Shown: in pieces, positions 47,548-55,262 of the stretch
Numbering within the stretch: position 1 is the first letter of the stretch
Layout of the letters: every line of letters starts with the position of its first letter
From: Rhodococcoides fascians A44A
GTDB taxonomy: Bacteria > Actinomycetota > Actinomycetes > Mycobacteriales > Mycobacteriaceae
Reading direction: 5' to 3'
Assembly: GCF_000760735.1 (NCBI RefSeq)
Contig: NZ_JMEX01000008.1
Location: 2,757,619-2,821,618 of the forward strand
Length of the DNA stretch: 64,000 nt
Notes under the pieces: generated by a model
Told to the model about the DNA's origin: nothing
Database searches by the model: none
What the model saw: only the letters and a program-made list of their open reading frames with translations
Made by a program: the position numbers and the translations under genes

Positions 47548-47612
47548 CGGCCCCCGAGCTCTCGGTCCGTCCGACCGAGACCTGCATCAGCGCAGGTATG
47601 GCTCGGGGGCCG
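47548..47612. terminator. Three-way-junction hairpin after the cyd operon
   Basis: A 12-bp closing stem (47548-47559 with 47601-47612) encloses two hairpins: an 8-bp stem (47560-47567 with 47573-47580) and a 5-bp stem (47581-47585 with 47592-47596). It is very GC-rich and probably ends transcription from cyd and from the convergent nitrobindin gene. Confidence 0.6.
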
Positions 47613-47640
47613 TTCGCATGCTCATGGTGTGTAGGGCTGA

Positions 47641-47674
47641 AATCAGCCGATGTACTGAATCAGCCGATGTACCG
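47641..47674. repeat. 17-bp tandem duplication at the 3' end of the nitrobindin gene
   Basis: AATCAGCCGATGTACTG (47641-47657) is repeated as 47658-47674 with one change. The second unit encodes the last codons (Tyr-Ile-Gly-stop, minus strand); the first is an extra copy behind the stop codon. Confidence 0.85.
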
Positions 47675-48334
47675 GGCGAGCCGAGCGGAGAGCCGCGGTG
47701 CGAGTTCGCCGTCGGCTCCGATGCGTTCCTCGACGTAGGCGAGATCCGCACCTTCGACGATGCCGTACAGGCGCTTCGCGCCGCCGACGAGCGCACCCGA
47801 CGTCGACCGGATGACGACATCGGTAGCGAGTTCCCACGACGACTGGTTGAGTGCGTGGCCGTAGTACAGCTCGACGACGCCGGTGCTGTGAGTTAGAAGC
47901 AGTTCGATGACCTCTTCGTTCTCGGTGCCCTTCTCTCCGTCGCCGCCACTGACCCGCCAGAAGCCCGTCTCGCGGAGATCGGGGTGCGCGTAGTTGCCGT
48001 CGGAGTCCAGACGCCAGGACCGCGATTCCCAGCCCAGGTACGCGCCGCCGTCGTGGGAGACGACGATCTGCTGACCGAAGGCGTACTCCTCGCCCGATTC
48101 CGGGTCGCGGCCCTCGCCTTCGCCGCGCCACACGCCGACGAGCGGCAGCAGTGCGAGCAGCGCGGGATTGAGATCCGGCCCCAGCCGCAGATTCGCCGTG
48201 TCCTCGGGATGCGGCAGATCCGGCAGCGTGGGGATGTTGCGCGTCGACGAGGACGCGAACTTCTCGGCTGCCTCGGCGATGGCCTCGTTGGCAGACCGGG
48301 TCTCGTCCGATTCGTCGGCGGCGCGATCACTCAC
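47660..48334 (-). CDS. Nitrobindin-like haem-binding beta-barrel (FABP-like, Rv0813c type)
   Basis: 224 residues. After a ~55-residue acidic lead, the barrel begins LLPLVGVWRGEGEG, the conserved GxWxGxG motif, and ends with a C-terminal region holding YGIVEGADLAYVEERIG. Nitrobindins bind ferric haem and react with NO or peroxynitrite. The GTG start overlaps the stop of an upstream 32-residue membrane peptide (GTGA). Its place next to cytochrome bd, another NO-tolerant haem system, is suggestive. Confidence 0.88.
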   Translation of the reverse strand: MSDRAADESDETRSANEAIAEAAEKFASSSTRNIPTLPDLPHPEDTANLRLGPDLNPALLALLPLVGVWRGEGEGRDPESGEEYAFGQQIVVSHDGGAYLGWESRSWRLDSDGNYAHPDLRETGFWRVSGGDGEKGTENEEVIELLLTHSTGVVELYYGHALNQSSWELATDVVIRSTSGALVGGAKRLYGIVEGADLAYVEERIGADGELAPRLSARLARYIG

Positions 48335-48429
48335 GATTCGTCGGTGACCAGGCGGTAGACGACATAGAGCGAGAACGCGATGATGGCGACTGCAGCGACG
48401 GCGAGCAGTACCTCGAAGAAGATGACCAC
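48331..48429 (-). CDS. 32-residue single-TM peptide coupled to nitrobindin
   Basis: Reads MVIFFEVLLAVAAVAIIAFS followed by LYVVYRLVTDES: one hydrophobic helix of ~22 residues with a short charged C-terminal tail (Arg inside, by the positive-inside rule). Starts GTG 48429; no strong ribosome site. The stop shares bases with the nitrobindin GTG (GTGA), so nitrobindin translation probably depends on it. Too short for usual gene callers. Function unknown; a membrane anchor or partner of nitrobindin is a guess. Confidence 0.6.
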   Translation of the reverse strand: MVIFFEVLLAVAAVAIIAFSLYVVYRLVTDES

Positions 48430-48663
48430 GTCGCCGAGTTTAACCCCAGCCAGGTCCAGGATCGAACCGCGCCCCGACATTGTCGTGACCGCAATAGTGG
48501 CTTCTCACTGACGATCGCCCACAGGAATGGTCCGATTCACGTCCCGTCTCTACAGATCGCGTTCTGCACGGTACGTTTCTTCTGGCGTCGGGTCGGGGGA
48601 GTATCGAGATCCGGCGCTGACGGCTGTCGAAAACGTTTCGAAGTTCTGGGGAAGGACCCGTAC

Positions 48664-50190
48664 ATGCAGCGCCGATCACGTGCTGGCTCTTGGCTGTTCA
48701 CTACCGCGACAATTGCAACGGCCCTGCTGTTGGTGGTTCCCGCCGCAGCCTCCGCTGCCCCGGACAGCGGCTCTGCGGACAGTGGTTCGTCCTCCGGATC
48801 CTCGGACGAACCGAACATCGACCCCAACAATTACGCCCAGGATTGCCCGGACGTGCTGATGCTCGCAGTCTCCGGTGCGACGGACTCCGACGCCGACCGC
48901 GACCCCCTGAACGAGGAGCCGCGGTCCCCGGCGTCGAACTGGGTGGGAAATGTCACACTGCCCGTCGGGCAAACGAACGCGAACAGCCCTGGCTCAGTCG
49001 GCTGGCTCTACGTTCCGTACCCGTCGACCTACGGCGTCGGCGTGCTCTCCGACGTCGACACCTACCAACAGTCCGTCGCAGAGGGCATCGCCTCCACCAA
49101 CCGCCTGCTCGACGAGTACAAGACCAAGTGCGGCGACAACACCAAGTTCGTCCTGCTCGGTTACAGCGTCGGCGGTGAAGTCATCGAACGCGTCTCCATG
49201 GAGCTCGGCCATCGTGATCCGAACGCACTGGTCACCGGCGACGACATCGCAGGAGTCGTCATGATCGGTGCGCCGTACCGGCCGGCGGGTGTGCCGAACT
49301 TCGACGAGCCCGGCCCGACCGACGGTGGCTTCCAGTCGCAGACCGCCAAGGATTACGGAACGCTGAACGACAAGGTGACATGGTCGTGCCGACCGTACGA
49401 TCTGGCCTGCGACGCGCCGGACAACATCGTCGCGCTGCAGTTGGCTCTCGGCATTCTCGGGCAGATGCGGTTGACGATTCTCAACCCGCTGCAGACCGTC
49501 GCCGATTTCGCGCGGGCCGTGAGCTCCATCGCCACCCGCGCCATCGTCGACATCGCCACCAACAAGGACTGGCTCGAATCCGACGAGACGCTGCTCGAAG
49601 TTCTGCTCAAGGTGTCCGATCAGCTCTACGAGGTCGACGAACAGAAGGCCTGGGAGCAGTTGACTCCCGACCAGCTCCTCGCCGATCTCAACTGGGCCCT
49701 CGGCCCCGGTGCGGACAAGGTGCGCGAGAAGCTCCGCCAGGAGGGTGAGGGCCTCGTCGAGAACAACAAGGGCATCGTCGACGTCGTCGTCGGGCCGTAC
49801 ATCTTCATCGGCTTCCTCCAGCACCTCCTGTACTGGAACAACAATCCGGGCGACGGCCGCGAATGGGAGAGCGAGAAGATCGTCGCCTGGGTGACCGATC
49901 TGGCGCAGACCGAACGCGAACGCAAGAACACCAACGACGCACCCCTGGCGCCTTCCGAGGTGGACCCGGCTCCGGCCCGGGATGCGGAGTCCCTCCCCGA
50001 GGCTGCGCGTGAGCCGAATCCGCAGACATTGCCCACCCCGGGCACCGTCACGCGCGACAGCGATCTGGGTGCGTTCCTGGAGTCGCTGAATCTGGTTCCC
50101 CCCGGAGTCTTCCCGCCGCAGTACAGCGTGGTGCCGGATCCGTCGACCGAGCCGATGACCGAGATCGTTCCCGAGACGACGCACGGCTGA
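48664..50190 (+). CDS. Secreted cutinase-family hydrolase
   Basis: 508 residues. Sec signal peptide (about residues 1-31, ending AAASAAP) and a Ser/Gly/Asp-rich linker. The cutinase/PE-PPE-like hydrolase domain follows, with AQDCPDVLMLAVSG, nucleophile Ser in VLLGYSVGGEVIERV and the block VVMIGAPYRPAG. Beyond this is a helical region (~residues 250-420) and a Pro-rich tail, much longer than a plain cutinase (~200 residues). Likely acts on esters or cell-envelope lipids outside the cell. It ends in a strong terminator. The 234-base upstream gap shows no clear operator. Confidence 0.85.
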   Translation: MQRRSRAGSWLFTTATIATALLLVVPAAASAAPDSGSADSGSSSGSSDEPNIDPNNYAQDCPDVLMLAVSGATDSDADRDPLNEEPRSPASNWVGNVTLPVGQTNANSPGSVGWLYVPYPSTYGVGVLSDVDTYQQSVAEGIASTNRLLDEYKTKCGDNTKFVLLGYSVGGEVIERVSMELGHRDPNALVTGDDIAGVVMIGAPYRPAGVPNFDEPGPTDGGFQSQTAKDYGTLNDKVTWSCRPYDLACDAPDNIVALQLALGILGQMRLTILNPLQTVADFARAVSSIATRAIVDIATNKDWLESDETLLEVLLKVSDQLYEVDEQKAWEQLTPDQLLADLNWALGPGADKVREKLRQEGEGLVENNKGIVDVVVGPYIFIGFLQHLLYWNNNPGDGREWESEKIVAWVTDLAQTERERKNTNDAPLAPSEVDPAPARDAESLPEAAREPNPQTLPTPGTVTRDSDLGAFLESLNLVPPGVFPPQYSVVPDPSTEPMTEIVPETTHG

Positions 50191-50201
50191 CACCACACAG
50201 A

Positions 50202-50237
50202 AAAGAACCCCCGCACCGATCGGTGCGGGGGTTCTTT
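50202..50237. terminator. Strong bidirectional terminator
   Basis: An 18-bp inverted repeat (50202-50219 with 50220-50237) centred on CGATCG. A T-rich end lies on each side (GTTCTTTC on plus, GTTCTTTTCTG on minus). It separates the convergent cutinase and sulfur-operon genes. Confidence 0.92.
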
Positions 50238-50253
50238 CGGTCTACGGGAGAGA

Positions 50254-50559
50254 TCAGACTCCGACGGTCACGTCCGCCGAGTGGATGCCTGCGCCCTCCG
50301 GCGCGATGTCGGCCTGGCCGTTGCCCGACGCCGACAGTGCACGCAGCGTCCAATTGCCGGGAGCTGCGAAGAAACGGAAGTCTCCGGTGCCCGACGCGAC
50401 GACCTCGGCGGTGAACTCACCGGTGCCGTCGAGCAGGCGCACGAACGCACCGCCCACAGGCTCCCCGTCGCCTCCGAGGACACGACCGGTGATGACGGTT
50501 TCCTTCTCGACGTCGACGCCTGCCGGAATGGCCTGGCCCTGAACGGGTGCAGCACACAT
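50254..50559 (-). CDS. sseC: SseC-like DUF1416 protein
   Basis: 101 residues. Starts ATG 50559 (MCAAPVQGQAIPAGVD), two bases after the rhodanese stop. A beta-rich carboxypeptidase-regulatory-like domain: VITGRVLGGDGEPVGGAFVRL and GNWTLRALSASG. In mycobacteria the equivalent sseC pairs with cysA-type sulfurtransferase. Role in sulfur transfer is inferred from this constant link. Confidence 0.9.
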   Translation of the reverse strand: MCAAPVQGQAIPAGVDVEKETVITGRVLGGDGEPVGGAFVRLLDGTGEFTAEVVASGTGDFRFFAAPGNWTLRALSASGNGQADIAPEGAGIHSADVTVGV

Positions 50560-50561
50560 GA

Positions 50562-51398
50562 TCAGTGAACCTCCAACTCGATGGGTGCTCCGACGAGGGA
50601 GCCGTACTCTACCCAGCTGCCGTCGTAGTTCTTGACGTCCGACTTGCCGAGAAGTTCCTTCAGCACGAACCAGGTGTGGCTCGAACGCTCGCCGATGCGG
50701 CAGTAGGCGATGGTGGCCTTGCCGTCGTCGTATCCCTTTTCCTTGTAGAGCGCCTCGAGAGCGTCGTCGTCCTTGAAGGTGCCGTCCTCGTTGGCAGTGG
50801 TGCTCCACGGGATGTTGATGGCGCCGGGGACGTGGCCGCGCTGCTGTGCCTGCTCCTGCGGGAGGTGGGCGGGGGCGAGGATCTTGCCGGAGAACTCGTC
50901 GGGCGACCGCACGTCGACGAGGTTCTTGTTGCCGATCGCGTCGATGACCTCGTCGCGGAACGCGCGGATCGACAGGTCGGGAGCCTCGGCGCGGTACTGC
51001 GCGGCGTCACGGGTGACGACGTCCTTCGACAGCGGGCGGCCGTCGAGTTCCCACTTCTTGCGTCCACCGTCGATGAGCTTGACGTCCTTGTGGCCGTACA
51101 GCTTGAAGTACCAGTACGCGTATGCAGCGAACCAGTTGTTGTTGCCGCCGTAGAGGACGACCGTGTCGTCGTTGGAGATGCCCTTCGACGAGAGCAGATC
51201 GGAGAACTGCTCCTGGTTCAGGAAGTCGCGACGAACCGCATCCTGGAGGTCCTTGCGCCAGTCGAGCTTCACTGCGCCTTCGATGTGACCGCCGTCGTAG
51301 GCGCTTGCGTCTTCGTCGACCTCGACGAAAACGGTCTTCGGGGCGTTCAGGTTCTGCTCGGCCCAGTCGGCAGAGACCAGGACGTCGGAGCGAGCCAT
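50562..51398 (-). CDS. Thiosulfate sulfurtransferase (rhodanese; CysA2/SseA type)
   Basis: 278 residues, two rhodanese domains. The catalytic Cys is in the C-terminal one (IAYCRIGERSSHTWF). N-terminal domain pattern: YDGGHIEGAVKLDWRKDLQD. It moves sulfane sulfur from thiosulfate to a thiol acceptor. Part of DUF4395-rhodanese-sseC, downstream of a polycysteine leader. Position matches Rv0815c. Confidence 0.95.
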   Translation of the reverse strand: MARSDVLVSADWAEQNLNAPKTVFVEVDEDASAYDGGHIEGAVKLDWRKDLQDAVRRDFLNQEQFSDLLSSKGISNDDTVVLYGGNNNWFAAYAYWYFKLYGHKDVKLIDGGRKKWELDGRPLSKDVVTRDAAQYRAEAPDLSIRAFRDEVIDAIGNKNLVDVRSPDEFSGKILAPAHLPQEQAQQRGHVPGAINIPWSTTANEDGTFKDDDALEALYKEKGYDDGKATIAYCRIGERSSHTWFVLKELLGKSDVKNYDGSWVEYGSLVGAPIELEVH

Positions 51399-51450
51399 GG
51401 GTTTCCTTTCGATCTTTTGCGTTACTTCGGTCGGTGGAGGGGTCGAGCGA

Positions 51451-51936
51451 TCAAGCGCGTGCGGATTGTGTCCGCAGTCGCGCTACGAGGGGATAGATCT
51501 GGCAGCCCAGGCAGAACGCGAAGGCTGCGTTGAGGAACGCCGCGAACAGCGCGAAGCCGGTCGCGATCGTTCCCACGAGGGGAGCGCCGAGCGCGAAGCC
51601 GAGGACGCCGACTGCAGCGAACAGGAAGCCGACGAGCTGAGCGAACTTCAGCGGTGCGACGGGTTCACGTTCGGTGGTCGGTCCGAGTCGCGGCGCGACG
51701 AGGTGTCCGAAGAACGCCCCGTACGGGCTCTTCCTCGGCCCCCGCGCAGCGCCGATCGCGAACACGACGGCCTGTACTGCCAGGAGCACCGCAGCAGCGG
51801 TGGTCTGGAAGGTGGACAGAACCAGAACGAGTACCAGGACAGCCGTGGTGATCCACGCCGCGAAGCGTGGCCCCCGAACATCGACCTGGTCGACTGCGGC
51901 GGAAGAAGCTGTGGGCGATGGAGATTCTGGGGACAA
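51451..51936 (-). CDS. DUF4395 membrane protein
   Basis: 161 residues from TTG 51936, which has AGGAG seven bases upstream; an earlier ATG (51978) is in frame but without a site. Three or four hydrophobic segments, and near the C-terminus the motif FCLGCQIYPLV with two Cys. DUF4395 proteins accompany rhodanese or sulfide genes, and the CxxC suggests thiol or sulfur chemistry at the membrane. First structural gene after the polycysteine leader. Confidence 0.85.
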   Translation of the reverse strand: MSPESPSPTASSAAVDQVDVRGPRFAAWITTAVLVLVLVLSTFQTTAAAVLLAVQAVVFAIGAARGPRKSPYGAFFGHLVAPRLGPTTEREPVAPLKFAQLVGFLFAAVGVLGFALGAPLVGTIATGFALFAAFLNAAFAFCLGCQIYPLVARLRTQSARA

Positions 51937-51983
51937 CGGCGTGCTCCTGCGTGCTGGGCTGATGACAGACAACTGCATGGGCG

Positions 51984-52006
51984 CGGCGAACACGAAAGAT
52001 TCGCCG
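51984..52006 (-). promoter_or_regulatory. Hairpin between polycysteine leader and DUF4395 gene
   Basis: A 7-bp stem (51984-51990 with 52000-52006, 9-base loop) on the minus transcript. A smaller hairpin (CGGCC-TCGT-GGCCG) lies close to the leader stop at about 52028-52041. These are candidate parts of an attenuator controlled by leader translation. Confidence 0.4.
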
Positions 52007-52050
52007 ACGATCTCGAACCGGATGGATGCGCGGCCACGAGGCCGGCGGTG

Positions 52051-52137
52051 AGATCAGTGGCAGCGACAGCAACAACCGCCCAGTCGGCACAGATCGACCG
52101 TGCGGCGACTGGTGAGCATCAGCTCGTGGGCGGTGAA
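52051..52137 (-). CDS. Leaderless polycysteine leader peptide (attenuator uORF)
   Basis: 28 residues from GTG 52137, ending SRRTVDLCRLGGCCCRCH and TGA. Five of the last eleven residues are Cys, including a Cys-Cys-Cys run. A TAGGAT -10 box sits exactly seven bases before the GTG, the spacing of leaderless mRNAs; there is no ribosome site. In mycobacteria, leaderless polycysteine ORFs of this kind (work of the Gray and Wade groups, from memory) act as cysteine-responsive attenuators of the downstream operon. Downstream here are DUF4395, rhodanese and sseC, which fits. Confidence 0.85.
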
Positions 52138-52144
52138 CACACCG

Positions 52145-52150
52145 TGCATC
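52145..52150 (-). promoter_or_regulatory. -10 box of the polycysteine leader
   Basis: TAGGAT on the minus strand with seven bases to the GTG. A weak -35 candidate (TTCTGC) lies 17 bases further upstream, at the stop end of the thioredoxin-like gene. Confidence 0.65.
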
Positions 52151-52176
52151 CTACCGGACGTCGCGGACCAGCAGAA

Positions 52177-52611
52177 CTACAGGTTCTCGAGGGCGGAACG
52201 CAGGGCGTCGGCCTTCGGAACGCCGGAAATCCTGGCTCGTTCCACCAGCTCGGCGTCGAGCACGAACGTCGTCGGTAGCGACAGGACGCCCATTTCCTTC
52301 GCGAGCATCGGGTGAGCGTCGATGTCGACCTCGAGTTCACGTGGCCCGCTCGGCGGTGTTCCTCCGTCGGTCGAGCCGCCGATCACCTGGTCGACGACCC
52401 GGCGGACAGCAGCACACGGACCGCACCACTCCGCCGAGAAGTGCAGCACCGTTGCCGCGCCCGGCACGGCCCCGGCGTCGAGAAGCAGCGCGCGGCGATC
52501 GATCGAACCGTGCGACTCGGTGACCTGCACCCTGCCGGATCGATGCCGGAGGACCAGCCCGACAACCGTGGCGACGACGAGCGTCACCACGAGAATTGTG
52601 ATTCCGGTCAT
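52177..52611 (-). CDS. Membrane-anchored thioredoxin-like protein (ThiX/Rv0816c type)
   Basis: 144 residues. One N-terminal TM helix (about 4-21), then a thioredoxin fold with active site SAEWCGPCAAVRR and the cis-Pro in LSLPTTFVLD. The topology could place the active site on either side. Overlaps the LmeA-like gene (ATGA), so both are co-translated. Adjacent to the sulfur operon and probably part of thiol redox handling. Confidence 0.92.
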   Translation of the reverse strand: MTGITILVVTLVVATVVGLVLRHRSGRVQVTESHGSIDRRALLLDAGAVPGAATVLHFSAEWCGPCAAVRRVVDQVIGGSTDGGTPPSGPRELEVDIDAHPMLAKEMGVLSLPTTFVLDAELVERARISGVPKADALRSALENL

Positions 52612-53387
52612 GGCTTCTCGATCTGCTCGAGATCGATGGTCACGTCCTTTGCATTGCCCTCGATCACGATCTGCGAACCCTCGGCGTAGACATCGGTTGG
52701 CAGAATCCCGAACGGCAGCGTCTGCCTGTCGATGGTCTTGGTGAAGAGCCCGAGAACCGCAGGCTTCGCGAAGTCCGGAATGCTGAAATCGGCGTTCCCC
52801 TCCGGGCCGAAGTAGAAGTCGCTCGCAACGATGTCGACGCTGTCACCGTCGAGGATGAGGTCCGCTTGGACGGCGACCTTGGTCTCGATCGGACCCACGG
52901 GCACCGTGCCGGTCAGGACGACGCCGCCGTTCGTGGTCATACCGGAGCCGCCCGACCCGCCCGTGCCGTCCGACTTGTCCGCGGGGGGAGCGGAAACCTG
53001 CAGGTCGACGATACCGAGGAACCGTCCGAGGTCGGTCGCCTCGATGCGCACTCGGCCGTCGAGTTCGTCGACGGGCACTGCTCCCACCGACCCGTCGACG
53101 AGGTCGGAGAGGGGTACCGCGACGCCGCGGAGGTTGGCCTCGATGGTCGTCGACTCCACGTAGTCGGTCGGTACGTCCTGGGCTCGAATCTCCACGTTCT
53201 GATACTTGCCGTCGGCGGCCTGGGTCAGGAACGGGAACCCGTGGACGATCACCTGTGGGTCGGAGGTCAGATCTCCGCCGTCGCGGATTGCGCGTGAGAC
53301 GCGGTACTCGGAGTACGCGGCCGCTCCGAAGTCCACGACGACGGCAAGTGCCAGCAGGCTCACGAGTCCGATGATCAGTTTGCGCAT
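52608..53387 (-). CDS. LmeA-family phospholipid-binding protein (DUF2993)
   Basis: 259 residues from ATG 53387 (MRKLIIGLVSLLAL); a second ATG three codons earlier is possible. An N-terminal TM/signal helix, then a DUF2993 beta-rich domain with GFPFLTQAADGKYQNVEI, a Gly/Ser-rich linker (DGTGGSGGSG) in the middle and FGILPTDVYAEGSQIVIEGN near the end. LmeA in mycobacteria supports lipomannan mannan elongation in the periplasm. Position matches Rv0817c. Confidence 0.88.
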   Translation of the reverse strand: MRKLIIGLVSLLALAVVVDFGAAAYSEYRVSRAIRDGGDLTSDPQVIVHGFPFLTQAADGKYQNVEIRAQDVPTDYVESTTIEANLRGVAVPLSDLVDGSVGAVPVDELDGRVRIEATDLGRFLGIVDLQVSAPPADKSDGTGGSGGSGMTTNGGVVLTGTVPVGPIETKVAVQADLILDGDSVDIVASDFYFGPEGNADFSIPDFAKPAVLGLFTKTIDRQTLPFGILPTDVYAEGSQIVIEGNAKDVTIDLEQIEKP

Positions 53388-53533
53388 GACGCCCATTGTG
53401 ACCGATGCCCGCCGGGGCTTTCGGGCACGGCGGCACGCGACAGGTATGTCGGACGGGTTAGTCTTGTTGCCTGAACAAGGACTCGACCTCGGCGAAGGAG
53501 TCTTTGAGTGACAGCGGTAAGAATGGAGGCTGA

Positions 53534-54307
53534 ATGGAGCTCTTGCTTCTGACCTCCGATCCGAACCCGGAGGCCGTACTGCCGTCTTTGGCATTGTTGG
53601 CTCACCACGTGCGGCCCGCTCCGACCGAGGTCTCCTCGCTGCTCGAGGCAGGTTCCGCGGACATCGCGCTGGTGGACGCCCGTACCGACCTCGCCGCAGC
53701 GCGCGGACTGTGCCGGCTGCTCGGTAGCACCGGTTCCGCGATTCCGGTGGTCGCGGTGCTCACCGAAGGCGGCCTCGTCGCGGTCAACTCCGAGTGGGGT
53801 CTCGACGACATCCTGCTCCCCGGGACCGGCCCCGCCGAGATCGACGCGCGGTTGCGGCTCCTCGTGGGCAGGTCGGGCGGCATCGCGAGTCCCGAGGCAT
53901 CGGGCAAGATCACGCTCGGTGAGCTCGTCATCGACGAGGGCACCTACACGGCCCGGTTGCGCGGTCGACCGTTGGACCTCACCTACAAGGAATTCGAACT
54001 CCTCAAATACCTGGCCCAGCATGCGGGACGTGTCTTCACCCGTGCCCAGCTGCTCCAGGAAGTGTGGGGATACGACTTCTTCGGAGGCACCAGAACCGTC
54101 GACGTCCACGTCCGGCGTCTGCGGGCCAAGCTGGGAAGCGAATACGAGTCGCTCATCGGCACCGTCCGCAACGTCGGCTACAAGGCCGTGCGACCCAGCC
54201 GTAGCTCCAAGGGAGGCCCGGCGACTCCCGACGGCGACGACGACAACGAATCGGACAGCGCCGAGTTCAGTTCACTGGGCGGCGCGACAAACGGAAGTAC
54301 GAACTGA
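53534..54307 (+). CDS. glnR: GlnR-type OmpR-family transcription regulator
   Basis: 257 residues. An atypical receiver domain (Asp in ALVDARTD, but not the usual acidic pair or Lys), then a winged-helix DNA-binding domain with TYKEFELLKYLAQHAGRVFTRAQLL and TRTVDVHVRRLRAKL. GlnR controls nitrogen assimilation genes as an orphan regulator. An acidic Ser-rich tail of ~40 residues is extra. GGAGG lies four bases before the ATG. Position matches Rv0818, next to mshD. Confidence 0.92.
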   Translation: MELLLLTSDPNPEAVLPSLALLAHHVRPAPTEVSSLLEAGSADIALVDARTDLAAARGLCRLLGSTGSAIPVVAVLTEGGLVAVNSEWGLDDILLPGTGPAEIDARLRLLVGRSGGIASPEASGKITLGELVIDEGTYTARLRGRPLDLTYKEFELLKYLAQHAGRVFTRAQLLQEVWGYDFFGGTRTVDVHVRRLRAKLGSEYESLIGTVRNVGYKAVRPSRSSKGGPATPDGDDDNESDSAEFSSLGGATNGSTN

Positions 54308-54313
54308 CCGACG

Positions 54314-55222
54314 ATGACTCTCTCGATCGATATCGCTCGCATCGATTCCGCGGAGATGGCGCCAGACGTCGTCGACGAGATCCGGGCGATCGCCGCACGC
54401 GCAACCGAGGTCGACGGCACGGCGCCGCTGTCCGAACAGGCACTGAAATCCGTCGGATCCGGCGACGACACGACCCATCTGGTCGCGACGGCCGGTTCAC
54501 GCGTCGTCGGGTACGCGGGCACCGCTCCCGGATCGCCCACGATGACCGAGATCGTGGTGGACCCGGAGTTCCGCACTCGCGGAATCGGAACACAGTTGAT
54601 CGACCGATCCTTCGCCGACGGCGGGGCCGGGGCCCGGATCTGGGCGCACGGAAACATCGATGCCGCACGGGCATTGGCGTCCACGCTCGGGCTGTCGGTC
54701 GCTCGCGAGTTGCTTCAGCTCAGGCGTCCGCTCGCCGAGCCTGCGTTGCCGGACGTCACTGTGCCGGACAATGTTTCGCTTCGGACGTATCGAGGGCATC
54801 AGGACGACGCGGAATTGCTCCGCGTCAACAACGCGGCGTTCTCGTGGCACCCCGAGCAGGGTGGATGGACCGAGAAGGACATCGCCGAACGGCGTGACGA
54901 GGCCTGGTTCGACCCGGCCGGAGTGTTCCTCGCGTTCGAGGAGGGGACCGACACGCTCCTCGGCTTCCACTGGACCAAGGTCCACCCCGCCGAGGCGGGG
55001 GAAGACGAGATCGGCGAGGTCTACGTCGTCGGCATCGACCCCGAGGCTCAGGGCCGAGGGCTCGGCCGAGTGCTGACGCTTGCGGGCCTGCACTACCTGC
55101 GTGGCAGGGATTTGCGAGACGTACTCCTGTACGTCGAAGCGGACAATGCTGCCGCCGTGCACACCTACGAGCGACTCGGTTTCACGCGTTTCCATACCGA
55201 CGTCGCCTACGCACGTCCGTAG
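54314..55222 (+). CDS. mshD: Mycothiol synthase
   Basis: 302 residues, two GNAT domains. The C-terminal domain has the acetyl-CoA loop VGIDPEAQGRGLGRVLT and the ending TYERLGFTRFHTDVAY; the N-terminal one has VDPEFRTRGIGTQLI. It acetylates Cys-GlcN-Ins to give mycothiol, the main thiol of this group. Starts six bases after glnR. Confidence 0.95.
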   Translation: MTLSIDIARIDSAEMAPDVVDEIRAIAARATEVDGTAPLSEQALKSVGSGDDTTHLVATAGSRVVGYAGTAPGSPTMTEIVVDPEFRTRGIGTQLIDRSFADGGAGARIWAHGNIDAARALASTLGLSVARELLQLRRPLAEPALPDVTVPDNVSLRTYRGHQDDAELLRVNNAAFSWHPEQGGWTEKDIAERRDEAWFDPAGVFLAFEEGTDTLLGFHWTKVHPAEAGEDEIGEVYVVGIDPEAQGRGLGRVLTLAGLHYLRGRDLRDVLLYVEADNAAAVHTYERLGFTRFHTDVAYARP

Positions 55223-55244
55223 AACCGGACATACAGCCCACTCT

Positions 55245-55262
55245 GTTCATCTTCCGTTAACC
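55245..55262 (+). promoter_or_regulatory. PHO-box-like direct repeat upstream of pstS
   Basis: GTTCATC (55245-55251) and GTTAACC (55256-55262) are 7-base direct repeats with an 11-base period, as in actinobacterial PhoP/RegX3 boxes (GTTCACC repeats in Streptomyces). A TACCTT -10 candidate lies 31 bases downstream (55294-55299), so the box would cover the -35 region. It would switch on pst under phosphate limitation. Confidence 0.6.

Larger units (their letters stand above)
47417..47612 (+). ncRNA. Candidate structured small RNA or leader transcript after cydC
   Basis: This stretch folds by eye into two compact parts. Part one: 47473-47481 pairs with 47538-47546 (9 bp), enclosing a 6-bp stem (47502-47507 with 47530-47535) and a 4-bp hairpin with a GCGA tetraloop (47513-47524). 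Part two is the three-way junction listed separately. A strong ribosome site and a 12-14 codon ORF lie at its 5' end. There is no downstream gene on this strand, so it is not an ordinary leader. It does not match any RNA family I know. Confidence 0.4.

Noticed and set aside
47417..47612. tRNA, 6C RNA or a known riboswitch after cydC
   Set aside because: No cloverleaf or CCA end, no paired C-rich loops, and no downstream gene for a riboswitch to control.
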